Under the pieces are notes generated by a model. That model ran no database searches. It was not told where the DNA came from and saw nothing but the letters and a program-made list of their open reading frames with translations. A DNA stretch of 64,000 nucleotides. Source: Ceratotherium simum simum. Its lineage: Eukaryota > Chordata > Mammalia > Perissodactyla > Rhinocerotidae. A program made the position numbers and the translations under genes. Where the stretch lies: NCBI RefSeq assembly GCF_000283155.1, contig NW_004454166.1, positions 5,657,648 to 5,721,647 on the forward strand, read 5' to 3'. This document shows positions 24,098 through 34,610 of the stretch, piece after piece (position 1 is the stretch's first letter; every line of letters starts with the position of its first letter).

Positions 24098-24385
24098 GGC
24101 CGGCCCCGTGGCTTAGCGGTTAAGTGCGCGCGCTCCGCTGCTGGCGGCCCGGGTTTGGATCCCGGGCACGCACCAACGCACTGCTTCTCCAGCCATGCTG
24201 AGGCAGTGTCCCACATACAGCAACTAGAAGGATGTGCAACTATGACATACAACTATCTACTGGGGTTTTTGGGGGGAAAAAAAAGGAGGAGGACTGGCAA
24301 TAGATGTTAGCTCAGAGCCGGTCTTCCTCAGCAAAAAGAGGAGGATTAGCATGGATGTTAGCTCAGGGCTGATCTTCCTCACAAT
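24098..24385 (+). mobile_element. ERE-family SINE with composite 3' part
   Basis: The first 150 bases are of the ERE1 type: GGCCGGCCCCGTGGCTTAG, 'tgctggcggcccgggtttgg', then 'acatacagcaactagaagg' and 'gacatacaactatctact'. After an A-rich spacer near 24276 comes the 3' half of the other ERE type: AGGAGGACTGGCAATAG, AGCAAAAAGAGGAGG and GGGCTGATCTTCCTCAC. A duplication AAAAGAAAAGTGCCA near 24083-24097 recurs, with one mismatch at its start, at 24418-24432. One duplication around both halves argues for insertion as a single composite unit. Confidence 0.92.
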
Positions 24386-24421
24386 AAATAAAGAAAGAAA
24401 GAAAGAAAGAAAGAAAGAAAA
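24386..24421 (+). repeat. (AAAG)n microsatellite in SINE tail
   Basis: About eight AAAG units grew from the A-rich tail of the ERE. It is likely length-variable. Confidence 0.9.
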
Positions 24422-24549
24422 GAAAAGTGCCACCAATGAGTTATTTAATCTCAAGAAAATAGTAATCACGTAATTTAAGGATGATCATCTTAGGTAGGAG
24501 TTAAGACTAGCTAAGATTGACTGAGTATCTGCTGTATGTTTGGCACTTG

Positions 24550-24775
24550 TTAAGAGGCAGAATATTATAGCCGTGTGATTTAGGGGCTGTGGCGTTTAAA
24601 TCTCTGTGTGACCTTGGGCAAGTTATCTAACCTGGCTGTGCCTCCTTATCTAAGCTGGAGATGACCACAGCACCTCCCTTGTAAGGTTGTTGGGTGGATT
24701 AAATGAAATAAGGTAAAACTCTCAGGACAGTGCCAGATACGTGGTGGCCCTCAGGAAGCATGAGCTGTTATTATG
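24550..24775 (+). repeat. MIR SINE
   Basis: It holds the sense MIR order: 'ctgtgtgaccttgggcaag', 'gtgcctccttatctaagctgg', 'gtaaggttgttgggtggat', 'aaatgaaataagg' and 'aggacagtgccagatacgtgg'. Confidence 0.85.
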
Positions 24776-25103
24776 AGGTGGTTTACATTCATTGTGTCCT
24801 TTAATCATTACAAATGCAAGGTAGGTATTATTATTCCCATTTTACAGGTGAGGAAACAGACTCAATGGGTGGATTGATTGTCACTGGCCATCTGGTGATC
24901 CAACAGATGCTTCCTCGCACTTAGAATGTGCTCAGCAGACACCCTGGGCCGTGTTCCAGGTCTTTCCATGGTCCCTACCTGCTGGCTCAAAGGAACAAAG
25001 TCAGTATGGTGATGATGTTGTAGGGGGAAGGCCTGCCAGCCTCAGAGGTGGCCAGGCATTGATGGCTGCAGTCTGACCTCAATCTTTTCCCCTCATCCTG
25101 CAG

Positions 25104-25235
25104 GGAATGTGTGTGGTCCATAACTTTAAAGGAACACAAGGATCTCCTTCCAAACCCAAACCCGAGGACCCCCGTGGAGTGCCCCTAATGGCTTTCCCAA
25201 GGATAGAAAGCCCTCTGGAAACCTTAAGTGCACAG
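25104..25235 (+). CDS. PLPPR1: PLPPR1 coding exon (about residues 272-315)
   Basis: The 132-nt exon (44 codons, phase 0 on both sides) runs from CATCCTGCAG| to GCACAG|GTATAG. It encodes the end of the last membrane segment (GMCVVHNF) and the start of the cytoplasmic C-terminal tail (FKGTQGSPSKPKPEDP, then GVPLMAFPRIESPLETLSAQ). The tail is Pro/Lys-rich and short, as expected for PLPPR1. The related PLPPR3 and PLPPR4 have much longer tails. The mixed acidic and basic stretch may serve in protein contacts, but the sequence alone does not show that. Confidence 0.97.
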
Positions 25236-25694
25236 GTATAGTAAAGTGGTTTTAGCCAGTCAACCCACAGGCTCAGGCCTGTTATCTTGGGAGGTCCACT
25301 AATCCGTTCCTCTACAGGAAGCGGGAAACCACCGAATCCTGCCAGCATCAATACAAATCTGATGTAAAGGCCCTCAAGAACTTCACAGCTTCTGTCAGTT
25401 AGTCCTGCATTCATTCTGGGGCTTGGCAATCATGAATCCTGAGGAAGTTCTTAGTAGTGTCTAACTTAAACCCCAGCTGCTTCAAGATACCTGGACATCC
25501 AATGTAATACCACATTTATGAAATTTGGACCAATCATGCGGGAGGCCAATTGATTTAGTAACTAGCACAATATTTGGAAAGAAAAAGGTTTTGTTGCATC
25601 CAGTGATAGATGTAAAGTGGAAGCACATTAAAAAGGTTATTATCTAAGTGTCCTTTTGGAGCTATTTTGATGACAACAATCAAAAAATCAATGT

Positions 25695-25890
25695 AACAAT
25701 ACTTCCTGATCACCTATTTACACGGGGACCTTGCTTCGTGCCAGGGATACAGAAAATAATTAGCCTCATGGTCCTTGCCCTCAAAGAACTCACAGATGAT
25801 CAGGAACCGTGGATATCGATGAGTAATCATAATATGACATGCAGAATCAGAGGCCCACAAAGTGCTGTGTGAATACGAATGAAGAAAAAA
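25695..25890 (-). mobile_element. Ancient L2-like fragment, antisense
   Basis: It contains 'gtgccagggatacagaaaat' and 'tccttgccctcaaagaactca', typical of the antisense 3' end of L2-type elements, followed by a diverged body. Confidence 0.45.
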
Positions 25891-25964
25891 TCAATTCTGT
25901 CTGGGAACACAGGAAAGCCATGGAGAAGACTTGCCAGCAGAAAGGAGGCTCGCAAGATGTTATT

Positions 25965-26145
25965 AAGCACTTACTTTGCCTGGGACAGTTGCTAGGTGCT
26001 TTACAAATATATTCTTATTTGAACAAAAACCTTATTGAATTGATAGTGTAATTCCCATCTCACAGATAAAGATAGGAATATGAAGATAGTGTTGTTAAAT
26101 TACTTGCCCAGGGCCACACATAGCTAGCGCATGTGGGAGCTGGGA
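25965..26145 (-). repeat. MIR SINE, antisense
   Basis: It shows the antisense order 'taagcacttactttgcctgg', 'gctaggtgctttacaaatat', 'ctcacagataaagatagg' and 'aattacttgcccagggccac'. Confidence 0.7.
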
Positions 26146-27234
26146 TGAGTAGTTCTTTAAGCGGACAGAGAAAGGGAAAACTAATAATAAAACAAGGTTT
26201 TATTATCATGCCACTTTTTTCAGGTAGCTGAGTCCTGCTAAAATGTTTATTTTCTGTAATAGTCTGTTTATCTTGAAATCTTGTTTGTATTTGGCATTTC
26301 CTTACTACACCATAGTGCAAGGAGAAAGCAAATCACCTCCCACTGGACTTATCATGTACTTCATATCAGTATAGTAGAAAATATTTTTCACTATTTAAAG
26401 ATTATTAACTATCAGACATCTCTCTGAGATAAACTATTTCTTTTCACATTTAATGAAGTCTTTCTAGTTTCATTAATGAACCAGAAAAAAAATAAAGCTA
26501 TTTTCATCTTGGGAAAAATATTTCAGGCTCTCCATTCAACCCAATGCCAAGTACATTTTTGTTTGTTTTCCCTTAACCTGTATTAAGGTAAAAATTTTGA
26601 CTTGGTCTAATTAGAAATAACGTACTGAAAAATTTATTACTGGTTTATTTATATACAGCCTGTTGATGCAGGTTGAATGATGAAATAAGCTAAATAATGA
26701 TAACCTTGTAATGAAATAGTGAAATGGCCTCTCCTTGGTTTTTCTTTCCTAATTATGTTTCTGTACCCAGTGAAGTCAGCGTGGTTCTCTCTATTTTTGA
26801 GGTGAAGCAACTGAAGACAAAGGTGAATTTAAAAAGCAAACTGAAATATTTGCTGAGTTCCACAAATGGGTCAGTCTCTGTGTCCTTGTAAATGCTTCCA
26901 CTTTGCCCTGAACATTTTGGTCTAAAAACACCCCCTTTCCACCCCATCCTTCTGCCCAACACTGTTTAAGGACTACCCTCAGTCTGAAGCCTTCTCCATA
27001 CTTCTCTCTCTCTTTTCCCTTAGGACTATTAATAGTTGACCAGGTCAAAAGATGTCCAGACCATATTTGGGGGGATTTCACTTGATAAATGAAGTGCCAA
27101 ACAGGGTTTCAAACATTGCTATTCACAAGGCAAAGAATTCTTTAAAAATATATATTAATTCATTGTTCACTACAGGCAGTAGTTGAACTTCTTTCAAATC
27201 TGTTGATGTGTCTTTGTTTCCCTGTGTGTCACCT

Positions 27235-27435
27235 CATCTAGATACAATTTGAGGCCTTTCTTGAATACCAGGCTTGGGCCACTCATGTGATTGCCCCTCA
27301 AAATTAGTGCCAATAGTGTCCCCTCATATCTGCCTCCCCCAAGGACTTGGAGATCTTTGAGGATCTTAACCTCGTGAACCACGTCTTACTTATGCTCCAT
27401 ATTTCCTGGCATTCACTAGGTGTGAAATAAATGTT
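27235..27435 (+). mobile_element. L2 LINE 3' fragment
   Basis: It ends 'cctggcattcactaggtgtg' and 'aaataaatgtttgatggatgg', the usual L2 3' terminus with a short tandem tail. Confidence 0.55.
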
Positions 27436-27754
27436 TGATGGATGGATAGATGCAACCCAGAATCAAAACCTGAACTAGACCCTTTAATCAAAACCAAGAA
27501 CTTAAAATCAAACCATAGTCACTATCTGAACCTCCATGGAAAATGGAAATTTATGAGAAACAATGAACAGGACTTCTGCAGGCTAGTCAAAATGAAGCTA
27601 CAGGAAGGTGGATGGCAAGTGTTGCCTCTCAGGTGAGCTTTCCATACCAACTGTGGAAGATTCAAGTAACCAAATGTCTGCTTTTAGTATCAAATGTTTC
27701 CACTTGGATAGTTAGGAAGACATACCCTTATTTGTTGGTCAATAAAAGAAAATG

Positions 27755-27955
27755 AGCATTTATTTTGAGTCATCACATTCAGTCCTCACAATAATCCTGC
27801 AATGGGCATTATTATCCTATTTTACAGATGAAGTAAGTGAGGCACAAAGAGTTTAAGTAACATGCCCAAGGTCACCCCATCAAAATTAAAACACAGGCCC
27901 ATCTAATTCCAAAGGCTCTGCTTGTTCCTACTGCACCACACGGCCTGAGATTTCA
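27755..27955 (-). repeat. MIR SINE, antisense
   Basis: The landmarks are 'cagtcctcacaataatcctg', 'ctattttacagatgaagtaag', 'aagtaacatgcccaaggtca' and 'ctactgcaccacacggcc'. Confidence 0.8.
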
Positions 27956-29191
27956 TTCAAGGAAAAGTCCTTTTTGAAATCTGCAACTCTCAGCACTGAG
28001 TGTGGACTATAGGGGACAGTGTGTTTGAACTGAGCTGCACAGAACTGGTGAGTTTGAACTGAGCTACAGCTCTTCCAAAGTAAATATGCCCTGTGTCTTC
28101 CTCTGTGGGCAAGAGCGGCCTGAGCAACTCCAGCAGCCATGGTTTCTGTTAGAAGCTGCTCCTTTGTACTTTCTAGGATAGAACCATCTTCCCAGGAAGA
28201 GGACCTTTTGGGATCTGAGAGAAGATATGAAGCCCTCTTCAGAGCACACATTCACACACATGAGATCCATCCCGCTGTTCAAAATACCTCAGGGAGAAGA
28301 TGGATGGGGAGGGTCCCCAGTCATTCTCCTTTCCTTCCTCCTGAGACATTCTTTTGCCTTCGCCACATGGAGCCCCCAGAGCTACAGTGCTCTTTCTTCC
28401 TCTCTAAAACTCAAATTTGAGCATTTGCCTTCTATGATTCCCATTAGCACAGTTGATTGAGACAGAGTGCATCTTCTAAGATCTTTCCCAAGTACTGAGA
28501 GAAACCAAAAAGTAAATAATTATAGAATCCAAAAAAACAAAAATGGTCAAGTTTCCAAAGCATTTTGTGATCCTATAGTGTTATTGTGATCTCACAGAGA
28601 CCCCCTTCTAGATTCCATAGAGTTATTATGATCCTTAAGAGACCAGCTTCAAGTTCTCCACGTTCTGCAGCCCCACCTCACGTTCACCTGAGCCATTGAG
28701 CGTTGAGCAATGGTGTCCTTGTTGAACAGAGTTTATGTTAACAAAAAATTAAATTAGGGATGAAACAATTGTGTTAACTCACTCTAGGTGTAGTATAAAG
28801 TCTCCCTATGCCCCAGATGGGGGAAAGAAGACATTTTTTTCTTTAACACAAAGAAAGAAGAATCCAATCTGTGCGAGACCCGGATGCCTGGGACCTGACT
28901 CCAGGAGATTCTGATTCAGTGATTCTGTGGTTAAAAAAGTTATATTTAAGAAAACATTTGCAGAGGAATTCTAATGGACCCCTTGATTCAAAACTAGTGA
29001 TATTATAGTCTTCATATTATAAATAGAAAAAAAAGACTTGGAGAGTTAAAGAAATCTGCCCCAAATCACCAACTTAGTTAACGATAGGATGTTGACTTAC
29101 CTTATCTTTACCACTTACTCTTAAGTGGAATGTTATAAACATATAAATGGCCAAAGTATTGGCCAAAAAGTTTTTTCAAAAAGAAAGCATA

Positions 29192-29408
29192 GGGCCGGCC
29201 CGTGGCTTAACGGTTGAGTGCGCGCGCTCCGCTGCTGGGGGCCCGGGTTCGGATCCCGGGCGCGCACCAACGCACCGCTTGTCCGGCCATGCTGAGGCCG
29301 CGTCCCACATACAGCAACTAGAAGGATGTGCAGCTATGACATACAACTATCTACGGGGGCTTTGGGGGAAAAATAAATAAATAAATAAAATTATAAAAAA
29401 AAAAAAAG
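29192..29408 (+). mobile_element. Young ERE1-type SINE
   Basis: It starts GGGCCGGCCCGTGGCTTAACGG and keeps many CpG sites (GCGCGCGCTCCGCTG, GGATCCCGGGCGCGC). It is therefore the least decayed SINE here and probably a recent insertion. It ends in the ERE1-specific 'gacatacaactatctacgg' and an A-rich tail with AAAT units. The AAAAAGAAAGC duplication appears at about 29179-29189 and after the tail near 29403-29413. The tRNA-like A and B boxes are intact enough to mimic a tRNA gene, but no cloverleaf is expected to be used. Confidence 0.94.
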
Positions 29409-30514
29409 AAAGCGTATTATAAAAGTAAAAACATAAAAGGAAAAGTTATTTTTCACATTAGGGCAAGCAATGCATCAAACCTTAGTTTTCACAAATATGA
29501 TAGATAAAAGTATCTTGAAAAATACTGTATACTCAGTTTCTAAAATGTGTGGTTGAGCGCTCAAAAAATAATGTAAATCTGTGGTGTCCTAAAAACAAAC
29601 AGGAATCAGGAAACCCATACTAATCAATGAAATCTAAAGCCACGGTTTCTTCAGGTATTTGCCAGTCCCATGGACTGGGGGTTTTAAGTTCAAACAAAAG
29701 AGAAAGCCTTGGTCCTGTAAAAGGTGGGGCTTATATATACAAGTTATGTAAACAAAAGAGTGACAGGTTATGTAAACAAGCCATATAAACAACAATTGAT
29801 AGAATTACAAGGAAAAATGGACAAAGCTGCAATCATAGTAGGAGGTTTTAACACATTTCTCTCAGTAATTAATAAGGAAAGAAAATATGGTAAAGATATA
29901 GATGATTAATAAGGTTGATCTGATGTGCATTGTATATAATCCTCCTCAAAACACATGAAGCATTATGAAAATAGCCATGCCACAAGACTATAAAAGCAAG
30001 TCTCAAGAAATTTTAAGGAACCTACATCACCCACACCGCTTTCTGTAGAAGAAAAATTTAAAGATACCTAGAAATAAAAAAAACCTATCTATTTGAAAAT
30101 ATTAAACCCACTTCTATGTAACTCATGACTCAAAGAATAAATCATATGGAAAATTTCCAACAATTAAAACTGTTCAATATTAAAGATACTACATTAAAAA
30201 AATTGTAGGATGCAGCTCAAGTTACTTTGAGATCCTTAGAAGTTCATATTAGAAAATAGTTGAGTAAGTATAATATAACACAGAATTATATAGAGAACAA
30301 GTTTAGATGAAGAGAGGATCTGATTTGGGTTGAAAAATCAGGGAAGATTTAATGGAACAGGTAACAATTACAATTGGAGGGGCCTTGAAGAGCAGACCAG
30401 GGAAAGGGAACAGCCTGTGCAAACTCGAGGAGACAAGTATACAGGGGATATTCAGGGAAGAATGAGGATGTGCGTGAGTTAATCAACTAAGATTTTATCT
30501 GCTTGTGTTTGCAG

Positions 30515-30547
30515 AATCACTCTGCCTCCATGACCGAAGTTACCTGA
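30515..30547 (+). CDS. PLPPR1: PLPPR1 terminal coding exon (last 10 residues and stop)
   Basis: After the acceptor TTTGCAG at 30514 the frame reads NHSASMTEVT and then TGA at 30545-30547. This completes the protein that begins upstream of the window. Only 33 coding bases lie in the terminal exon, which continues as 3'UTR. The very short coding part makes this exon easy to miss by ORF-based searching. The phase-0 junction with the exon ending at 25235 and the known family C-terminus support it. Confidence 0.96.
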   Translation, partial: NHSASMTEVT

Positions 30548-31740
30548 GACGGCTGATGTGTTACAAGCTGTTTTTTTTTTAATCACCTTCCAATTCAATA
30601 CTTCAAGACACACAGTTACTGGATGTCAAACTGTGAAGACAAGTATTATGTTTATCTAGTTAGAGGCTAATGTTTTGTACATTTTTGTATGAGGAAGTGA
30701 TGTAGCTTGCTCTGATTTTTTTTTTTTTGATCAGCTTTAATATATTTATGCCAGAATTTTAAACCAACAAAGTTTTCTTCTTGTTCAAGTGTGCATTGAA
30801 GAACCACATTTATTCAATGGTTGGCGTTGTTTTGTGATATTTGTACACAAACCTTCTTTTCTCAGTTTTATAGACACAGAAGTAAAATTAATATAACTCA
30901 TTTTAACCTTTTATTACCACAGTTGCTGCCTCCTCCAGAATTTTTGAATTTTAATGAAAGTTAACTTTTGAGTTGCAGGGAGGATCTTGTTGGTTAATGG
31001 TAAATCTCAAAATCAATCGTGCAGAAAGAAATATTACTTTCAAAAAGAACTTTGTGTTCTGATCTCTTAACATGTTATTGTATTGCGAGTTAAAGTAATT
31101 TATTAATGAGGTCATCTGGTTACACAAACAATTGGCAGAATATCCTGGATTTGAGTGGTGTTGGGATTATATGATTCTTTCTGAGATAATGGCCTTTCCC
31201 TTCTAAGAAACTCAAGATCTTTCTGGAATTACATCCTTGGCCAGGCAGGTGACACTACAGCCTTCTTTCCAAAAAGCAGCCAGCACCAGCCTCCTGTGTC
31301 AACTCAAAAGTTTTGTATATCATATTGTATGGACTTTATATGAAAATGAATATTTTACAGTTTGCACAGTATTATTTTACAGAAAAGGGTATCAGAGCAT
31401 CTACAACCTAGAGCCCCAGAGCAACAGCTTGACTTTGTGGCTTTTAATTGTTCTAGAATTTTAACTGCATCTCATTTTTCTAGCATGGTAATAACTAATG
31501 TGTAACTCCTCAGAGAGAAGGAGCTCCCTTGTCTGTACCTATCAGAATGTTTTCTTGACACTTCCATGTTGGCTCTTCTTAGCTTTTTTTGTACATATTT
31601 TTTTTCTAAAGAGAAGAAAAAAGTTATCACAAAATGTATTCTGGCTCGTGTCCTTTGTTTAAATTTCATCCACTGGGCAAAGGTCTTAGCAGAGTCACAA
31701 TGAAGTGACCTCAATAAATGTTTATTCTTTTCAGTTGCAT
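30548..31740 (+). other. PLPPR1: PLPPR1 3'UTR
   Basis: About 1.2 kb of AT-rich sequence follows the stop and is free of recognisable repeats, unlike its surroundings, which fits a retained transcript end. It contains a T-run at 30571-30580, a second at 30719-30728, and one perfect Pumilio-type motif TGTACATA at 31590-31597. No AATAAA occurs before 31713. The end point is an estimate from that signal. Confidence 0.75.
31713..31718 (+). terminator. PLPPR1: PLPPR1 poly(A) signal AATAAA
   Basis: This is a canonical hexamer within CCTCAATAAATG, followed by T-rich sequence and, about 70 bases on, a GT-rich tract that could act as the downstream element. A second AATAAA at 31951-31956 could serve as a distal alternative. 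Confidence 0.75.
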
Positions 31741-31785
31741 GCCTGCTGAGATAAATCCTAGAGGCATGACTGATAGGTGATTTCA

Positions 31786-31845
31786 TGAGTGTGTGTGTGT
31801 GTGTGTGTGTGTGTCAGAGAGAGAGAGTGTGTGTGTGCATGTGTG
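31786..31845 (+). repeat. (GT)n microsatellite, interrupted
   Basis: About 13 GT units, a GAGAGA interruption and a second short GT run. It lies just past the PLPPR1 poly(A) signal. Confidence 0.9.
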
Positions 31846-33984
31846 TAAGCAAAAGAATTCTTGAAATTATTAAGACACCCAGAAGCACATTCTGGATGCC
31901 TAGCAAGCTCCGTTTGTCTTCAGCCTGCCTGTAGACACATCTGCGTTGTCAATAAAAAGTCAGATAGTCGTTTTTAGGAACAAAAGTTACCTCTGCTAAA
32001 ACTTTCCCTATCCCCCATCTCATTCTGACCTAAACGTATTCACACGTACAGACACACACTCTCACGCACATCTGAGTGATGTCTGACTCACGTTGGGGAA
32101 GCAAAGGAGAGTATTGAAAGCTTGACTCCTCCCAGATGCTCAAGCTCTGCCACGTACGTACTTTCATCTACATAATCTGCTTGTTCTCAAAACAGTGAGC
32201 CCAGGGAAGCTGTGATGATCCTAACTAAGGTAGTGCTGTCTGCGTGTCATCGTCAGTATTAGAATCCAGGGCTGCCTGCCTCCAAATTCCACTCTTTCCA
32301 GTCCATCAAGATGCTTTTGGACCAAGTTCACATCTTTCCAAAGGATTCTCAATTACTCAGATGGTTCAGAGGATGGTGTAGGTGAAAGGAGCACCTCATG
32401 AGAAGGATGCGCTCTGCTGATGAGAAGGAATGATTTGCCAGCCCTGGGCACTTCAGTCTTGTATAAGCTACCTAAATGCGATGTCACCCAATTTCAGAGT
32501 GATTCGTTTTCTTTTTCTAAACATATTTTATGTTTTTTTTTTTATAAAAGCAATGAGAGCTCAATTTTATTTCCTTGTTCATGATAAGACATTCTGAAAA
32601 GTGCTGGCAGGCTATATTGATTTTACATTACCCATTTCCCATCGCAATGAAAGGCCATTTAAATGTCTGACTACCAGACGGTATTTCCAAGAACACAAGT
32701 TAAGTTGACAACATGTTATCCTTCTACGCTTCTTTCTACTTGCGATCTGGAAGGACCTATCAGAAGTGTTCCAAGAGCTCTAGGAGGCCACACACCCCAA
32801 TTTCCTGGCCTTGGGCTTGGGGAGTGTGGGTACATGACCGAGTCATGTTCCACAGGACACCATACTGGGGCACTGGGAACTAAGGGGCATCTCTGGGCTC
32901 ACATCCCTGGGATCATTGAGCCAGTCTGATTCCCCCATTATGCCATGGCAACCTTAGTGTTGCCCCTATTTAGCCCCAAGTCACTTCACAGGCCTCACAT
33001 TGATCTTTCCAGCCTGCCATTTGAGATTCATTTCTCAGGGCTTGGGACCCCTCCATGTCGGCCTCTTACCAAGGACAGCGCCCTCTGTCTACATGGGACA
33101 AGTGGTCACTGTAGCCTCAGAGAGAATGAATTCTGCAATGAGATTTTCTCCTTCTTTTTAAGGAAAACCCAGACCTGAGAAGTCTGACTCACTGTGAGAG
33201 GAAGTGGGGGGAAACAAAGGAATGGCTCATAAAGTGTACTGACATAAGCAACCTCATGAGTCCATTAGCCCCAAGGATACCTATGACATCTTTCATTTCT
33301 TTGATTCTGCGCCCAGAACAGGGCCTGACACAGAGCAAACAATTAGTTAAAGTTTGTCAAATAGATGGATTTCAGACTTTCTCCTGATTTGGCTGAAAGA
33401 GGCTACAATTCATTTGGAAATAAGGAGAATTTGAATGGGGCCCAAAGGTAGCTGAAAGATAAGTACATTTAGATACAGGGATGGTGAGAAGGAGGAAGCT
33501 GCCCTCAGTAGTTATGAACATGTGGGGGCCTCTCTTGGTAAGTTCTAGAGATCTCCCTATCAGGCTGCGGTAGACAGAAGGGCTGTGTGTAGCTTGTCTG
33601 AATCAGAGAATGCAAACAGGCATAATCCCATAGCAGAAGGAAAGGGAGTGGGTATCATTGGGATGATTTAAAGAGCAGAAAAGCCAGGAGTACCATTTTT
33701 GTTTCAAAAAATTGGCTTGCTTTCCCTGTTATATGCAACTCCCAGAACCTCTCGAGAGTGTTAAATATCTTGCAGGCAGACACATCCACTACCAGATTGC
33801 CCTCGTTTGTCTTAAGGAGTAGGTAACATTAAGGCTGTTGCGCTATTCCTGCCCTGCTGAATTCAAGATGAGCACTAGAACTAGCCTCTCGTTTACTGTC
33901 ACCCGCTGTGCAACCAGGGGAACTGTGTAATGAACACCCTGCCTCTTGCTTACATCCCAGTTCTTGATCCAGATGTCCTAGGAC

Positions 33985-34610
33985 AGGTTGATTGATTCAT
34001 TTGTTCAATAAGTATTTAATGAGCTCTCTTATGTGTCAGGAATCACGCTAAGAACTGGGAATAGGCAACAAAATAAATTGACCTACTTCTTACCCTCAAG
34101 GAAATTAGAGTCAAGTGGAAGACAAGGAAAACAACCACAAAGCAATTAATATATAATTAGTGCTTTGAAGGGAGACCTGATTTAGATAGGGCAAGATAGA
34201 GTATTATCAGAAAAGGCTTCTTCAAAGAAGTGACATGTATGTTAGAATGATTGGTAGATGACTAGACAGAGAAAGCAGAGAAAAGCGTATGAGGCCAAGG
34301 GAATAGCATGTGCAAAGGTCCTGGGGCAGGAAAGAGCTTTACACATGTGAAGAACTGAAAGAAGGCCAGAGTGGCTGAAGTCCAGTGAGAGATATCTGAT
34401 GATTCTGGAGAGCACGTTGGAGACTTTGGAGGCCTCATTATGGATTTTGGAATTTATCCTAAAGTGACAGGTAGCCCTTAGCAGACAAAGAGCCCTCAGT
34501 AAGCAGGAGAATGGCCTAATCAGATTTGTATTTTTAAGGGGTTCTTCTGGGCTGCTTCCGTGTGTAGAATGGGTCTAAATCAAGAATCAAGAAGTGCGGT
34601 AACAGCAGTA
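33985..34610 (-). mobile_element. L2-type LINE, long antisense fragment
   Basis: It opens 'gattcatttgttcaataag' and continues with 'tgtgtcaggaatcacgctaag', 'accctcaaggaaattagagt', a 'ggaatagcatgtgcaaaggtcc' block and 'agaatggcctaatcagattt'. The order matches a familiar antisense mammalian repeat of the L2 class. The exact subfamily is not certain. Confidence 0.55.

Larger units (their letters stand above)
20988..25103 (+). other. PLPPR1: PLPPR1 intron (4.1 kb)
   Basis: The intron has a GTAGGT donor and a CATCCTGCAG acceptor. It contains an L1 fragment, two MIR copies and a head-to-head pair of ERE SINEs. The stretches 20990-21745, 22090-23330 and 24780-25100 hold nothing else I can identify. 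Confidence 0.9.
25236..30514 (+). other. PLPPR1: Last PLPPR1 intron (5.3 kb)
   Basis: The donor is GTATAG, weaker than consensus. The acceptor is TTTGCAG. The intron includes L2, MIR and ERE copies listed separately. The stretches 25240-25690, 26150-27235, 27960-29190 and 29410-30510 contain only diverged or unrecognised sequence. A hAT-like remnant is possible near 28880-28990. Confidence 0.9.

Noticed and set aside
23954..24310. 118-codon plus-strand frame
   Set aside because: It runs across two opposed ERE SINEs, whose GC-rich heads lack stop codons.
29192..29275. tRNA genes
   Set aside because: A and B box-like motifs here and in the other ERE copies come from the tRNA ancestry of the SINE. 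The sequence continues into the SINE body with no acceptor-stem pairing.
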